Assembly: GCA_048213135.1 (NCBI GenBank)
Contig: PS015297.1
Span: 15,410-79,409 of the forward strand
DNA from: Reclinomonas americana ATCC 50394
Taxonomy: Eukaryota > Jakobida > Jakobea > Jakobida
Reading direction: 5' to 3'
Length of the DNA stretch: 64,000 nt
Made by a program: the position numbers and the translations under genes. Below the pieces are notes generated by a model. It worked only from the letters and a program-made list of their open reading frames with translations, had not been told where the DNA came from and did not search any database. The first letter of the stretch is position 1; each line of letters opens with the position of its first letter. Positions 11,825 to 22,349 of this stretch are shown piece after piece.

Positions 11825-11859
<35 letters not shown>

Positions 11860-13229
11860 GAGGGAGGGGGAGGAGGGGGGGCGGGACGTAGTACGTACGT
11901 ACGTACTACGAGAGGAGGACGGACGACGACGACGGAGGGAGGGAGGGAGGAGGAGGAGGGAGGGAAGGGGAAGGGGAAGGGGAAGGGGGANNNNNNNNNN
12001 NNNNNNNNNNNNNNNNNNNNNNNNNNNNNNNNNNNNNNNNNNNNNNNNNNNNNNNNNNNNNNNNNNNNNNNNNNNGGGCGCTAATACGGTGATCCATCAG
12101 AGAGGCAGCAGCGAGAGGGAGGGAGGGAGAGAGGGAGGGAGGGAGGAAGGGAGGAAGAGGCGCACAACAGCGTGTAGACGAATATTGGAGCGCAGGATGC
12201 ACGATGAATCCCGCAACATGCACTGACCCCCCAGTCAAAAGGGAAAGACAGAATAATGCATTGCACGCAGGCGCGCACACACAATCGAAAGGAAAGGGCG
12301 AGAGAGAAACGCGAGAGGAGCGAAAAAATGTGGAAAGATGGCGATGATGATACCGTAGCTTCTGAACAAGTAATATTTTTCCTGCTGCACCAGCTCGCTC
12401 ATCAACGAGTACAAGGAAGAGGGAGGGAGGCGGGAAAAGGGGAATTGGGGGATGGATAGGAGAGGGGAGCACGGGGAAGCGAGATTCGGGAGGAGGGAGA
12501 CACGATGAAGAATATGACCCTTTTTCTCCCCGGTTTCGCACTGATGCAGCAAAAGGGAAAGAAGACATCGAAGGGAGACAGAAGGACGACGGGGAGGAGA
12601 GGGCGGAGAAGGCTGGGATGGAGGGAGGGAGGGAGGGTGGGAGAGAGGGAAAGAAAGGAGGAAAAGGAAAGAGACAGGATGCGCAAACGCAATCATAATG
12701 TAACAGAGGCAAAGGAGGAATGTTGGAGAGGGAGGATGAGGAAAGATGAGAGAGGAAGACAGGAGGAGGATAGAGAGAAGGGGAGAGGGAGAGGAATGAA
12801 AGCATCTTGAACCAATACACGAAAACAGTAGAAGAAAGGCGAGGAGAGTTCTCACCATGTTTATCATGGTGCGTGGGTTTCCGAGGAGAAAAGCAAGGGA
12901 GGAGGGGAAGGAAGAGGGAGTGGTGCGAGGGATGTGATGTGGCAAACTCCGTCAGGATCAGAATACCGAGAAGTGAGGAGAGAGGAACAGAGGAGTGGAG
13001 GGGCAGGGAGGAGGGAAGGAGTGTAACCGATGGTACTGAAGGGCGTGGAGGAGACAGGAATGGAGTGGGAAGAAGAAGAAAGAGAGATGAGGGGGGGGGG
13101 AGACAGGATGGCGGCCATGACTGGATACCGGAGTGATCGGAAGGGGAGAGAAGAGGAAAGGAACGGAAGGGAGGGAGAGAGAGAGGTGTGGCCTGTTGAG
13201 TCGCGGAACGGCAGTATCGTCAAGGAGGA

Positions 13230-13570
13230 TGGACAAGAAAGCAAAGGGGAAGAAGCAGTCGCAGAATCGAAGAGACGAGAGAAGCACAACAGGGAGAGCC
13301 ATGAAGACGGCACCGGCATGGAGAAGGACAGCGGAGGATCAGAAAAGCAAAGGGGAAGAAGCAGTCGCAGAATCGGAGAGAGACGAGAGAAGCACAAAAG
13401 GGAGAGCCATGAAGACGGCACCGGCATGGAGAAGGAGAGTGGAGGATCACGAAAGAAGGGAAACAATTGCATATTCACAGATGCCAAGATGTCAGAGAAG
13501 CACGAAAGGGGGCCATGAAGAATGTTGAGCAGCAGAACGACAGCACCGACATGGAGAAGGAGGGGAGGAA
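13230..13570. repeat. Tandem repeat, period about 106 bases
   Basis: The phrase 'agaagcagtcgcagaatcg' begins at 13251 and again at 13357, followed in both by 'agagccatgaagacggcacc' and 'ggcatggagaagga'. A third, shorter copy is near 13530 (gacagcaccgacatggagaa). Confidence 0.85.
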
Positions 13571-13959
13571 CAAGAAAGTGGAGGAAGAACAACTGCATAT
13601 TCGCAGCTGCCGGATGCCGGCGTGACCAGAGAAGCATCAAAGGAAGAAACAGAGAGAGAGAGAGAGAGAGAGGAGGGAGGGAGGCAGAGGAGGCAGAGGA
13701 GTTCTTCTGCGATGGAAGCGTCACAGAGAAAAGGATGCTGAGGGTGAGAGAGCACTGAAAAAACGATTGAAAGCAATCGCGTGGGGGAGACGAACAAAGG
13801 GGAGAGGGGCAAACACTGCACGGTCACCGCACGACAGCACACGCATGAGAGGAACAAGAAAAGAAGGGAGAACAGCCGCAACGAGACTGCCAGAAGCATG
13901 AAGCGCAAATTGGGCATCAACGACAGGATGAAGGGGAAGGAAGCAATCGCATAATCGAG

Positions 13960-14480
13960 GTGAACAGATGCAAGAAGCACAAAAGGAGGGAGAGACGAAG
14001 ACACCAGGGCTCAGGAAAGGAAGGATCAGGAAAGCCAATGAGAAAAACAGATGCCGGGGACGACACGGGAGGAGCAGAGGAAGAGCTGCCGCGATCGCAG
14101 CGTCACATGCAAGAAGCTCCAAGGGAAAGAAATGACGACACCAGGGCTGCAGCTCGACATCATCGCCGAGACGAGAGCAACTGAGATGATGGGTCGACAG
14201 AAGCAAGCACGGGGGGAAGAGAGACCGTACAAGCATGAGCGATGCAAGAAACGGAGGGGCGCGGTGCACAGATGCCGGAGAGACAGGGAAAGAAATGATG
14301 ACACCAGGGCTGCAGCTCGACAGCATCGCCGAGGAGATGATCACGAGAGCAACTGAGATAATGGGTCGAGAGCAGCAAGGAAGGGGGGAAGAGAGACACA
14401 GCAGAGTAGCCGCATAGCACAGGCATGAGCGAAATGAGAATCGCAAAGGTGCACAGATGCCGGAGAGAGAAGGGAAGAAG
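13960..14480. repeat. Degenerate tandem repeat, period about 162 bases
   Basis: 'acaccagggctgcagctcga' occurs at about 14138 and 14300, each followed by 'catcgccgag' and 'agagcaactgaga'. Truncated copies lie near 13999 (acaccagggctc) and 14450 (gtgcacagatgccggagaga, also at 14264). Confidence 0.8.
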
Positions 14481-14879
14481 TAGCGTCGCAGTACGACATG
14501 GGAAGAGCAGAGAGAGAACTATCGTGGCGAATAAAAACCACAGCAGCGAGAGTGGAACTGAGGAAGAACAGCCCAGTTGCTACATGCCAGAGTGGCGACC
14601 AAAACAACTGCGACGAAGACTGTAGCGTTGCAGCACGACAGAATCGACATCGGAGGAACAAGCAAGTGGAGAGAGAACAGGCAATCGTGGTGACCAGAGG
14701 CTGGGAAGAATGCAATCACCAGAGAGGAGCAGGACGGAGGAAAAGAAGGAGAAGAACTGGTGACGCACGATTTTTATCGGCAAGCTCCGTGCAGAAAGAG
14801 CGACAACGAGTGACAAGTGAGGAAAAATACACAGCGATCGCGCACACAGCAACGCGAGGACAGTCGAAGAGGCAAAAGA

Positions 14880-15320
14880 GACTGACGAACGACGGAGCGA
14901 TCGGAGATGCATCGCAAAGGCCCCCAACGATAATGAGAACGAAGGAAAGCGATTGGAACACGAAGGAAAGGGCTGCAGCGACAATGGACGGCGATCGTCG
15001 ACTGAGAATGGAGGCAGGTGGACGGGGAGGAGCGATCCAACACGGCAGTGCACCGATGAGAACGAGGGAGGAGACGACTGAACACACTCCCGAAAGAAGA
15101 TGCATGGATTGACGACCAGCAATCGCATGCAATGGCCCCCAACGACGATGAGACCGAGGAAAGAGACGAGACCGAGAGACGAAGGGCAGCAATGAACAAA
15201 GACAACGACGGAGAGGGGCAACTCAGCATCGCGATGCAATGGCCCCCAACCAAGAGAACAAGTGAGGAAAGACAGCGGATGTCTATCGTAGACTGAGAAC
15301 GGAAGGAGAAGAAGAGAGAC
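14880..15320. repeat. Degenerate tandem repeat, period about 107-109 bases
   Basis: 'gcaa(a/t)ggcccccaac' occurs near 14914, 15130 and 15237, with a decayed unit between the first two near 15035. Each unit continues into 'gagaacgaaggaaag' and 'cgtcgactgagaatgga' variants. Confidence 0.75.
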
Positions 15321-15649
15321 AGACAAGCAGCTGCGCGGCGTACCAAGTGGGTAATCATCGCTCCTCCTTTGACAACAAAGAGGAAAATCCAGCGGAAATC
15401 GAAGAAACGAACAGTGGATCGCGCAGCACAACACGTTGCACACAAGCAGCGATGACGCATGGAGTGTGCGAGAATGCAAGAGATGCGCTCACAGGCAGAG
15501 ACACAAGAGCGATGCATCGACAGGACAACAGACAACAGACACGGAGTGAAGCAGGAACGACGGCACGGTGGAGCAACATAGAGAGAGTGTGTGCGTGAGA
15601 GAGAGAGGGAACGAGACAGCGAGGAGGACAGCAGCAGAAAGGAGAGGAA

Positions 15650-16190
15650 GTGAGGAGAGTGGACAAATGCACTCACAACGCGCAGGAAGACAACGAAGAA
15701 CAGTGCACAGGAGACTGTGAGAAAGAGAGGCGAGAGAGGAAGCGAGGGAGTAAGAGAGGAGGGAGCACAAGGGATGCAAGAGAGAGGAAGCGGACAAATG
15801 CACATCAACAGCCTGCAACGCGTTCTCCCTTTCACTTTCTCACATGAAGACAACGCTGCATCAGAGTGCAAGAGAGACAGAAAGAGAGAGTGTGTGTGTG
15901 AGAGAGAGAGAGTGAGAGAAGCACAAGTGAGAAAGGACAAATTAGCAGCAACAGCCCTCATCTCCCACTTGCTTTCCCCTCTCTCACACATGAAGACAAC
16001 GCTGCATCAGTGTGCAAACGGGAGAGAGAGTGTGTGAGAGAGAGAGTGAGAGAGAGTGAGAGAAACACAAGTGAGAAAGCGGACAAATGAACAGCAACAG
16101 CCCTCATCCCGCTCTCCCTTTCCCTCTCTCACACACTAAGACAGCACTGCATCAGTGTGCAAACGAGAGCGACATCAGTGCGCCTCACCT
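15650..16190. repeat. Tandem repeat, period about 135-150 bases
   Basis: 'cacatgaagacaacgctgca' lies at about 15841 and 15987, with a variant at about 16133. Each is followed by a GA/GT tract and by 'gcggacaaatg(c/a)acagcaacagcc' variants. The last unit ends about 90 bases before the WD40 start codon. Confidence 0.8.
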
Positions 16191-16282
16191 TTTTACTCCT
16201 TCCTCGACACTGCGCGAAATGACTCACCCCTTGCCGCAAATTCCGGTCGTTGCAATCGCACGCGTTCACTCATCAACAAGAA

Positions 16283-16716
16283 ATGGAGCTCGTGGTCACG
16301 CCACTATCAACGCTCTCCCTCGTCGAGGCCACGTCACCACCACCAACGACCAACGCAACAACGATGTTGTCATCGTTATCATCGTCATCATCATCGCCAT
16401 TTGTGAGCCGCGCGATTCAACGAGTCGACATGCACTCGTGGGTCGACGCGCTTGTGTTTGACCCGCACTCCGCCCTGCGCATTGCGTGTGTCACCGATGG
16501 AGTCGATGGAGCGTGCTTGGTCGATCTCGACTCGCCTTCTGCGGCGGCGAGTGGTGTTGGGCAAGGGCGATCGTCGCGGGCGCATGAGCATGTGGATGTG
16601 ACATCGTCGGCGTTGAGTGGCATTGCGTTTTCGCCGTGTGGACGGTGCGTGGTAGGAAAAGGGGAGGAGAAGGGGATGAGAATGCGATGAAAAGGCATGC
16701 TGCGTTGTGGACGCGA

Positions 16717-16814
<98 letters not shown>

Positions 16815-16871
16815 NNNNNNNNNNNNNNNNNNNNNNNNNNNNNNNNNNNNNTAGAGAGAGAGAGAGAGTGA

Positions 16872-16942
<71 letters not shown>

Positions 16943-17552
16943 TGATCGAGTTGTCGTTTGAGTATGTGGATGTGACGTCGTCGGCGTTGAGTGGCATTGC
17001 GTTTTCGCCGTGTGGACGGTGCGTTGATGGGAGAAGGGGAGGAGAAGGGGATGAGATGGAGAGGGAAAGGCGATGAAAAAGGGATGGCGTGAATGCGAGT
17101 TGAGAGAGATAGAGGGAGTGAGTGAGTGAGTGTGAGAGAGAGTGAGTGAGAGAGTGAGAGAGTGAGAGGCGTGAATGCGAGATCAAGTCGTCGTTTGAGT
17201 GTGTTGTCGGCGTTGAGTGGCATTGCGTTTTCGCCGTGTGGACGGTGCGTGGTAGGAAAAGGGGAGGAGAAGGGGATGAAAAGGGGATGAAAAGGGGATG
17301 GCGTGAATTCGTGCTGGTGTGCGTGTGTGTGAGTGAGAGAGTGAGAGAGTGTGAGAGAGAGAGGCATGAATGCGAGATCAAGTTGTCGATTGAGTGTGTT
17401 GTTGGCGCGGTGGCATTGCGTTTTCGCCGTGTGGACGGTGCGTGGTAGGAAAGGGGGAGGAGAAGGGGATGAAAAGGGGATGAGAATGCGATGAAAAGGG
17501 AATGAAGGCGATGGGATAGCGTGCCGTGGTGTGAATGCGAGTTGGTGAGAGA

Positions 17553-17602
<50 letters not shown>

Positions 17603-18522
17603 TCTGCAGAGGAGCTCATGCGCAGCGCATGTTTGTGGTGAATGCGAGATCGAGACATCATCATCGTTGAGTGGCATTGCGTTTTCGCCGTGTGGACGGT
17701 GTGTTGACAAGAAGAGATGGGGAGGGCAACGCGACGAGAATGAGATGGAAAGGCGTGCCACGTCGCGAATGCGAGGTGGAAGAGAGAGTGTGCGCGAGAG
17801 TGAAGAACTTGCTCGTGGTGAATGCGGGATTGACACATCGTGTGTGAGTGGCATCGCGTTTCACCGTGTGGAGGAAGTCAGGAGTGAGGGAGTGGGCTGG
17901 CGCACCACGTTGGGCATGCGAGTTTGGTATGGAGAGAGGGCAGGTGCAGAAGAGCGTTTCTTTTGGTTGAGAATGCATGCGCATCGGGAGAAGCACGTGG
18001 TGTGTTGTTGTTGTTGGAGAGTCATTGTGAGACAAGCACAGCACTTCACACCCATCACACCCTCATCCCTCTTTGCCCCGCGTTCGCAGCTTCCTCGCCG
18101 GCAGCTCCTGGGAACACTGCGTGGAATTGTGGCTCATCGACTCACGATTGACCAATGTCGGTGACGGTCTGCGATCGCCCACGACACGGTCGAAGGCCTC
18201 GCGGCGGGTGGGCGTCTTGCCGCTGCCCGAGTCGGTGATTGAGGAGGCGATGGAGTTTGGTGGCGAAGATGATGATGACGAGGAGTTCAATGAGGTTGGT
18301 GGGGGAGAATGGGAGAGAGAAGGAGAGGAAACAGAGAGAGAGAGAGACAAGAGGAAAGCTTAGACTGACAGAGGCTGCAGATCGGAACAAACAGAGAGAC
18401 CGGCAAGAATCAAGAGATTTTGAGAGAAAGAGCAAGGGAGAGTGAATGAGAGAAAGTTCAGTGACAAAAGTTCTTGATCGGAGCTGACAGACACACCGAC
18501 AGAATGTAAGAGAAAGAGAGAA

Positions 18523-18556
<34 letters not shown>

Positions 18557-20168
18557 TGAGCGTATCGCCTGTCTCTACTGCACGGAACGAAGGATGCAGA
18601 GATCTCCTGCACAAGTGAAGAGGTGCTTGTCCACAGAGAATGCGAAGAGTAAGAGTCGAATGACTGCCTGACACCTCTGGTCTCCGTTCGTCTCTCTTTT
18701 CCACGACCACTCAAGAGACATGAGTGAGTGTGTACGTGTTTCTATGTGTCTGAGAGGGAGAGAGACGGAGGCTGGCCAAGAGGATGATGCAGGCGCATCA
18801 ATCGTGAGTCGATAGTGGCTTTCCTGAGCATGAAAAGTGGCTGGACCAAGCATGCGTCGATAGTGGTTAAAGGCAAGAATAAGTGCACTTTGTAAGCGTG
18901 TGTGGTGATACGACGCTCGGCAGACAGAAGCAGCCTGCGAATGTCGACCGAGAAGCAACATTTTTTGACTCCTTTACCACCCTTCTCCTCCTCCTCCTCG
19001 TCCCGCAGCGAATAGCCGCCACGTGCGTGCATTTCTCCAGCAGCGGCGAAGAGCTGGCGTGTGGAGTCGGCTCCGGTCATGTGGTGGTGTGGAATGTGGC
19101 GGCACTCATGTCGCACGCTGTGTTTGGTCGCGTCGCGAGTCGCGCCAAGCAGGCCGCCTGGGTGCAGTCCAGTGTGCAAGTGCGGGCCATTTTCTCGCAC
19201 GACATGTTTGTCAGCGACGTGAAGTTCAGTCCGAGGAGAGGCGATCCGAGGCTCGTGTCGGCATCGCACGACAGGAGTGTGCGAGTGTGGAACACGGATA
19301 GCGGGGTGTTGGTGTGGATGCTGACAGTGCGTGCCATCCTCTCTCGTGTCGATTCTTCGTGTCTGCGTGTTTGTTGAGGTCCTTGTTGCTCGCAGGGCCA
19401 CCAAGACGACATTAGCTCCATTTCATGGTCGCCAGACGCCAGATACGTGGTGAGCGGCAGCTGGGACTCCACGGTGCGTGTGTGGGACACGGCGACAGGC
19501 GAGTGCGCACGGTGCATGTCGGCGCACTCGGGGCCGGTGCGAACGGTGGCGTGGTCACCAGGGGCGGTGAGTGGGAGAGGAAATACAAGGTGGAAGCGTA
19601 TTTAGCAGTTTGTGCTGATGATGATGCAGGGTCGCCACATATTATCCGGCGGACTGGACGCCACCGTGGTGGTGTGGGACACGTCGATTGGTGCACCTGT
19701 ACAACGACTCGATGGCTTCTCGAGCGAGGTTGCCGCCGTAGCGTGGTCGTACGACGCTTCACGATTTGTCGCAGGCGGTGGCGACAACCACGTGCTCGTT
19801 TATGAGAATGTCCTCGGTGCGCCATGCTCTCGTTGTGTTTTCTTGCGCTTCTCTCCTTATCTCAGCTTGTGCAGTGAGCCTGGAACTGGAGTTGGAGGTG
19901 GTGATGGGCGCGTTGGAGCTGCTGCACGAATCCGCGAGTGGGTCGGCCTCGATGGTATGTCAGAGGGGGATGAGAGAGAGAGAGAGAGAGAGAGAGAAAG
20001 GTAGAAGTTGTGCTGATCGGTTTGCACACGCACTCACAGAGGGAAGGCTGCACGCGGATTACAACACTGCCCATCCCGGTGGCGGCACTGGAGGTGGCCG
20101 CGCAGCATGCGGCGCTGCTGCTGACGCAGCTCTCCGGATCGAGACTGTCGCCACTGCAGGCGCACTGA
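16283..20168 (+). CDS. WD40 repeat protein, 483 residues
   Basis: Exons: 16283-16644, 18090-18294, 19009-19326, 19396-19566, 19630-19816, 19875-19954, 20040-20168, all frame-consistent. The first about 25 residues are Ser/Thr-rich. WD40 blades follow: SGIAFSPCGR joined across intron 1 to FLAGSSWEHCVELWLIDSR, then an acidic insert (EDDDDEEFNE), then CVHFSSSGEELACG, VSASHDRSVRVWNT, VVSGSWDSTVRVWDT, ILSGGLDATVVVWDT and AGGGDNHVLVYEN. The C-terminus is helical (LELELEVVMGALELLHE). WD40 propellers are scaffolds; the partner is unknown. Intron 1 (1445 bases) is remarkable because it holds five more copies of the end of exon 1. Confidence 0.88.
16600..17880 (+). repeat. Satellite made from the end of WD40 exon 1 plus its splice donor
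   Basis: 'attgcgttttcgccgtgtgg' starts at 16622 (the real exon) and is repeated in the intron at 16996, 17222, 17415, 17676 and, decayed, at 17852. Four of the intron copies keep 'acggtg(c/t)gt', the donor. Units are separated by GA/GT microsatellites, so spacing varies (374, 226, 193, 261, 176). An N gap lies at 16815-16851. Confidence 0.92.
18525..18556. repeat. GA microsatellite
   Basis: A (GA)n run lies in the purine-rich first half of WD40 intron 2. Confidence 0.8.
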
Positions 20169-20914
20169 GGAATGAGTGGAGCGGGTGGTGGGAGGCACGC
20201 AACGTATAATATGTTTACAATAGCTTGAAGGGAGGTGGTAGGGGGAAGGAAGCTTGCGTGGAAGGGGGAATATGGGGAGGATTAAATATCGTGATTGTAT
20301 AATGGCAGAATGGAGAGCAGCAACAATGCAACACGAGACGTCTCGCGGAGAGAGCAAATGTCTAGTGCTGAAACAAGCAGGAATGCAGAAAGAGAGCAAG
20401 GCAGGCGACATGCAAGGAAGTCCGGGAGGGTGCAGAGATGCAGTGGAGTAGTTGATGTTGCTCAAGTCACGTGACTGGGACGTCTGATGGTGTGAAGATG
20501 AGTGGTCAGAGATGAGAAAAGAGTGGTGGAAAATACAATTATTGGTGGACGCAGAATTTTTTTGTGCCACTGTAAGCGAGAGGCTGTTGCTGCTTGGGCG
20601 TCCATGACATATATTTGTGTTTGAGACTGTGTGCGGGAAGCTTATTATTATCAACCATACAGCTGCAGAGGCGACACCACACATGCGCCGCCTTCCACGC
20701 GAGTGACCAGAGTTGCAGCGTGTGCGGGAAGTGACGCGTGGTGAAGGATGGGGCAAGAGAGTGATAGGTGGTGCATTGGAAGAGGCAAGTGGCTGCTTGC
20801 GCGTCATGATTGATTGGACAGAGAGTGTTCAGCGAGGGTGCTTACCTCATCCTTTCCCACTTCACTCTCTCTCTCTCTCTCTCTCTCTCGTGCTCATTTC
20901 ACTCTTTCTCTCTC
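20169..20914. other. Intergenic, convergent 3' ends of two WD40 genes
   Basis: There is no exon-like sequence between the two stop codons. A 257-codon open frame on the minus strand (20034-20807) overlaps the last exon of the plus-strand gene and has no domain, so I did not call it. Confidence 0.6.
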
Positions 20915-22092
20915 TCAAAAAATAAGCGCACCAAAGAGAATAGCCTCCGCGTCCTCGCCGACAAAGCAGCGCAACACAATCTCCACGAGGCACCGCGGGT
21001 CGCCGTCCGCATCCGGCAGCATCTGCAGCATCTCCATTATGGCTTGGTGGGCATGCCGGGCAGCTTCCAGCTCGGCATTGGCATGGCCGCGTGTTGTGGG
21101 CCACACACGCACAGTCATGTCCCAGCCGCCACTCACAATGTGCTGACCATCGGGAGTAAAGGCCACTGCATTCACCTCATGCGTGTGGCCCTCCAGTCGG
21201 CGCACCTCCTCGCCACTTGCAACCGACCACACACGTACAGTCATGTCCCAACCGCAACTCCCGCTCACGATGTGCTGGCCATCGGGTGTCACTGCCACTG
21301 CACACACGGCACTCGTGTGGCCCTCCAGTCGGCGCACCTCCTCGCCACTTGCCACCGACCACACCCGTACAGTCTTGTCCCAACTGCCACTCACAATGAG
21401 CTGACCATCGGGTGCCACTGCCACAGCACGCACCCCCTTCGTGTGGCCTTCCAGTTGACGCACTTGCCTTCCTCTCGCCAACGACCACACCCGTACAGTC
21501 ATGTCACTACTGCCACTTACGATGTGCTGACCATCGGGTGCCACTGCCACAGCATGCACCCCCTTCGTGTGGCCTTCCAGTTGACGCACTTGCCTTCCTC
21601 TCGCCAACGACCACACCCGTACAGTCATGTCACTACTGCCACTCACAATGCACTGGCCATCGGGTGTCACTGCCACTGCACGCACCTCATCCGTGTGGCC
21701 TTCCAGTCGGCGCATCTCCTCGCCACTTGCCAGAGACCACATCCGTACAGTCTTGTCATAACTGCCACTCACAATGTGCTGGCCATCTGGTGTCACTGCC
21801 ACTGCAGACACCCCACTCGTGTGGCCTTCCAATCGGCGCACCTCCTCGCCACTTGCCAGCGACCACACCCGTACAGTCTTGTCCTCACTGCCACTCAGAA
21901 TGTGCTGCCCATCAGGAGTGATGACAACAGACAGCACCGACAACCAGTGGCGTTCCAGTACCTGCACGAATCTCAGCCATCAAAAGAAAGCACCGTGCAC
22001 ACAACAGGCAAGCACGGCACACTCACCTTGCTCGCCATGACGACGGAGAGTGGGTGCGAGAATTCGTCCGGTGTGTCCGCCACGCTGCACAT
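20915..22092 (-). CDS. Seven-bladed WD40 protein with near-identical repeats, 370 residues
   Basis: Exons: 22027-22092 and 20915-21961, joined in phase 0 (MASK|VLERHW). The start at 22092 gives MCSVADTPDEF; the ATG at 22038 is the alternative. Seven repeats of 42 residues share SGSxDMTVRVWSLA and EGHTxxVxAVAVTPDGQHIV. Repeats 4 and 5 (about 21450-21700) are almost identical at DNA level, with a 126-base period. A helical tail of about 60 residues follows (HANAELEAARHAHQAIMEML). The protein should form a propeller scaffold. Regular spacing and high identity recall bacterial and fungal WD40 repeats that turn over quickly. It is unlike the neighbouring WD40 gene, which has diverged blades and six introns. 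Confidence 0.9.
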
Positions 22093-22349
22093 ATCGCGGC
22101 GCCTGCTACGTATAAAGAAGTCTTTTCTGTGTCTTTCTTTCTCCGGAGCGCCTGCGCGCGCGTGTACCTCAATCCCTTGCAGGACGCCATCTGCTGTTGG
22201 TGGGCTCGTTGGATGACGCCTGCGATGATTGGCGCTTGAGTACCTCAACTGGAGATACCATAACCATCCACCAGGGTCCTGGAGCCACCATCCAAAAGGC
22301 AAGAGCATCCAGCCGCAAAAGAGGGTGCTCGGCCCAAACTCCTTCGCAG

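Larger units (their letters stand above)
11426..16282. repeat. Purine-rich, repeat-filled region without a recognisable gene
   Basis: The plus strand is strongly purine-rich from about 11520 to 15840. It contains GGGA/GGAA tracts (11840-11990, 12110-12160), an N gap at 11991-12075, a (GTAC)n run at 11887-11909 and several families of degenerate tandem repeats (listed separately). Open frames on either strand are Arg/Glu- or Ser/Leu/Pro-rich products of composition. If the dipeptidase has an upstream exon, part of this could be its intron, but I found no convincing exon. Confidence 0.6.

Noticed and set aside
11906-16040. Long minus-strand frames rich in Ser, Leu, Pro and Phe
   Set aside because: They are composition products of the purine-rich plus strand. 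No domain, no exon-like GC rise and internal tandem repeats.
16417-17838. 473-codon minus-strand frame with repeated PHGENAMPLN peptides
   Set aside because: It is the reverse complement of the exon 1-derived satellite and GA/GT tracts, not a repeat protein.
16607-17880. CRISPR-like spaced repeats
   Set aside because: The spacing is irregular, the spacers are microsatellites, and the repeat is the end of a eukaryotic coding exon.
20034-20807. 257-codon minus-strand frame between the WD40 genes
   Set aside because: It overlaps a well-supported plus-strand exon and has no recognisable domain or homologous pattern.
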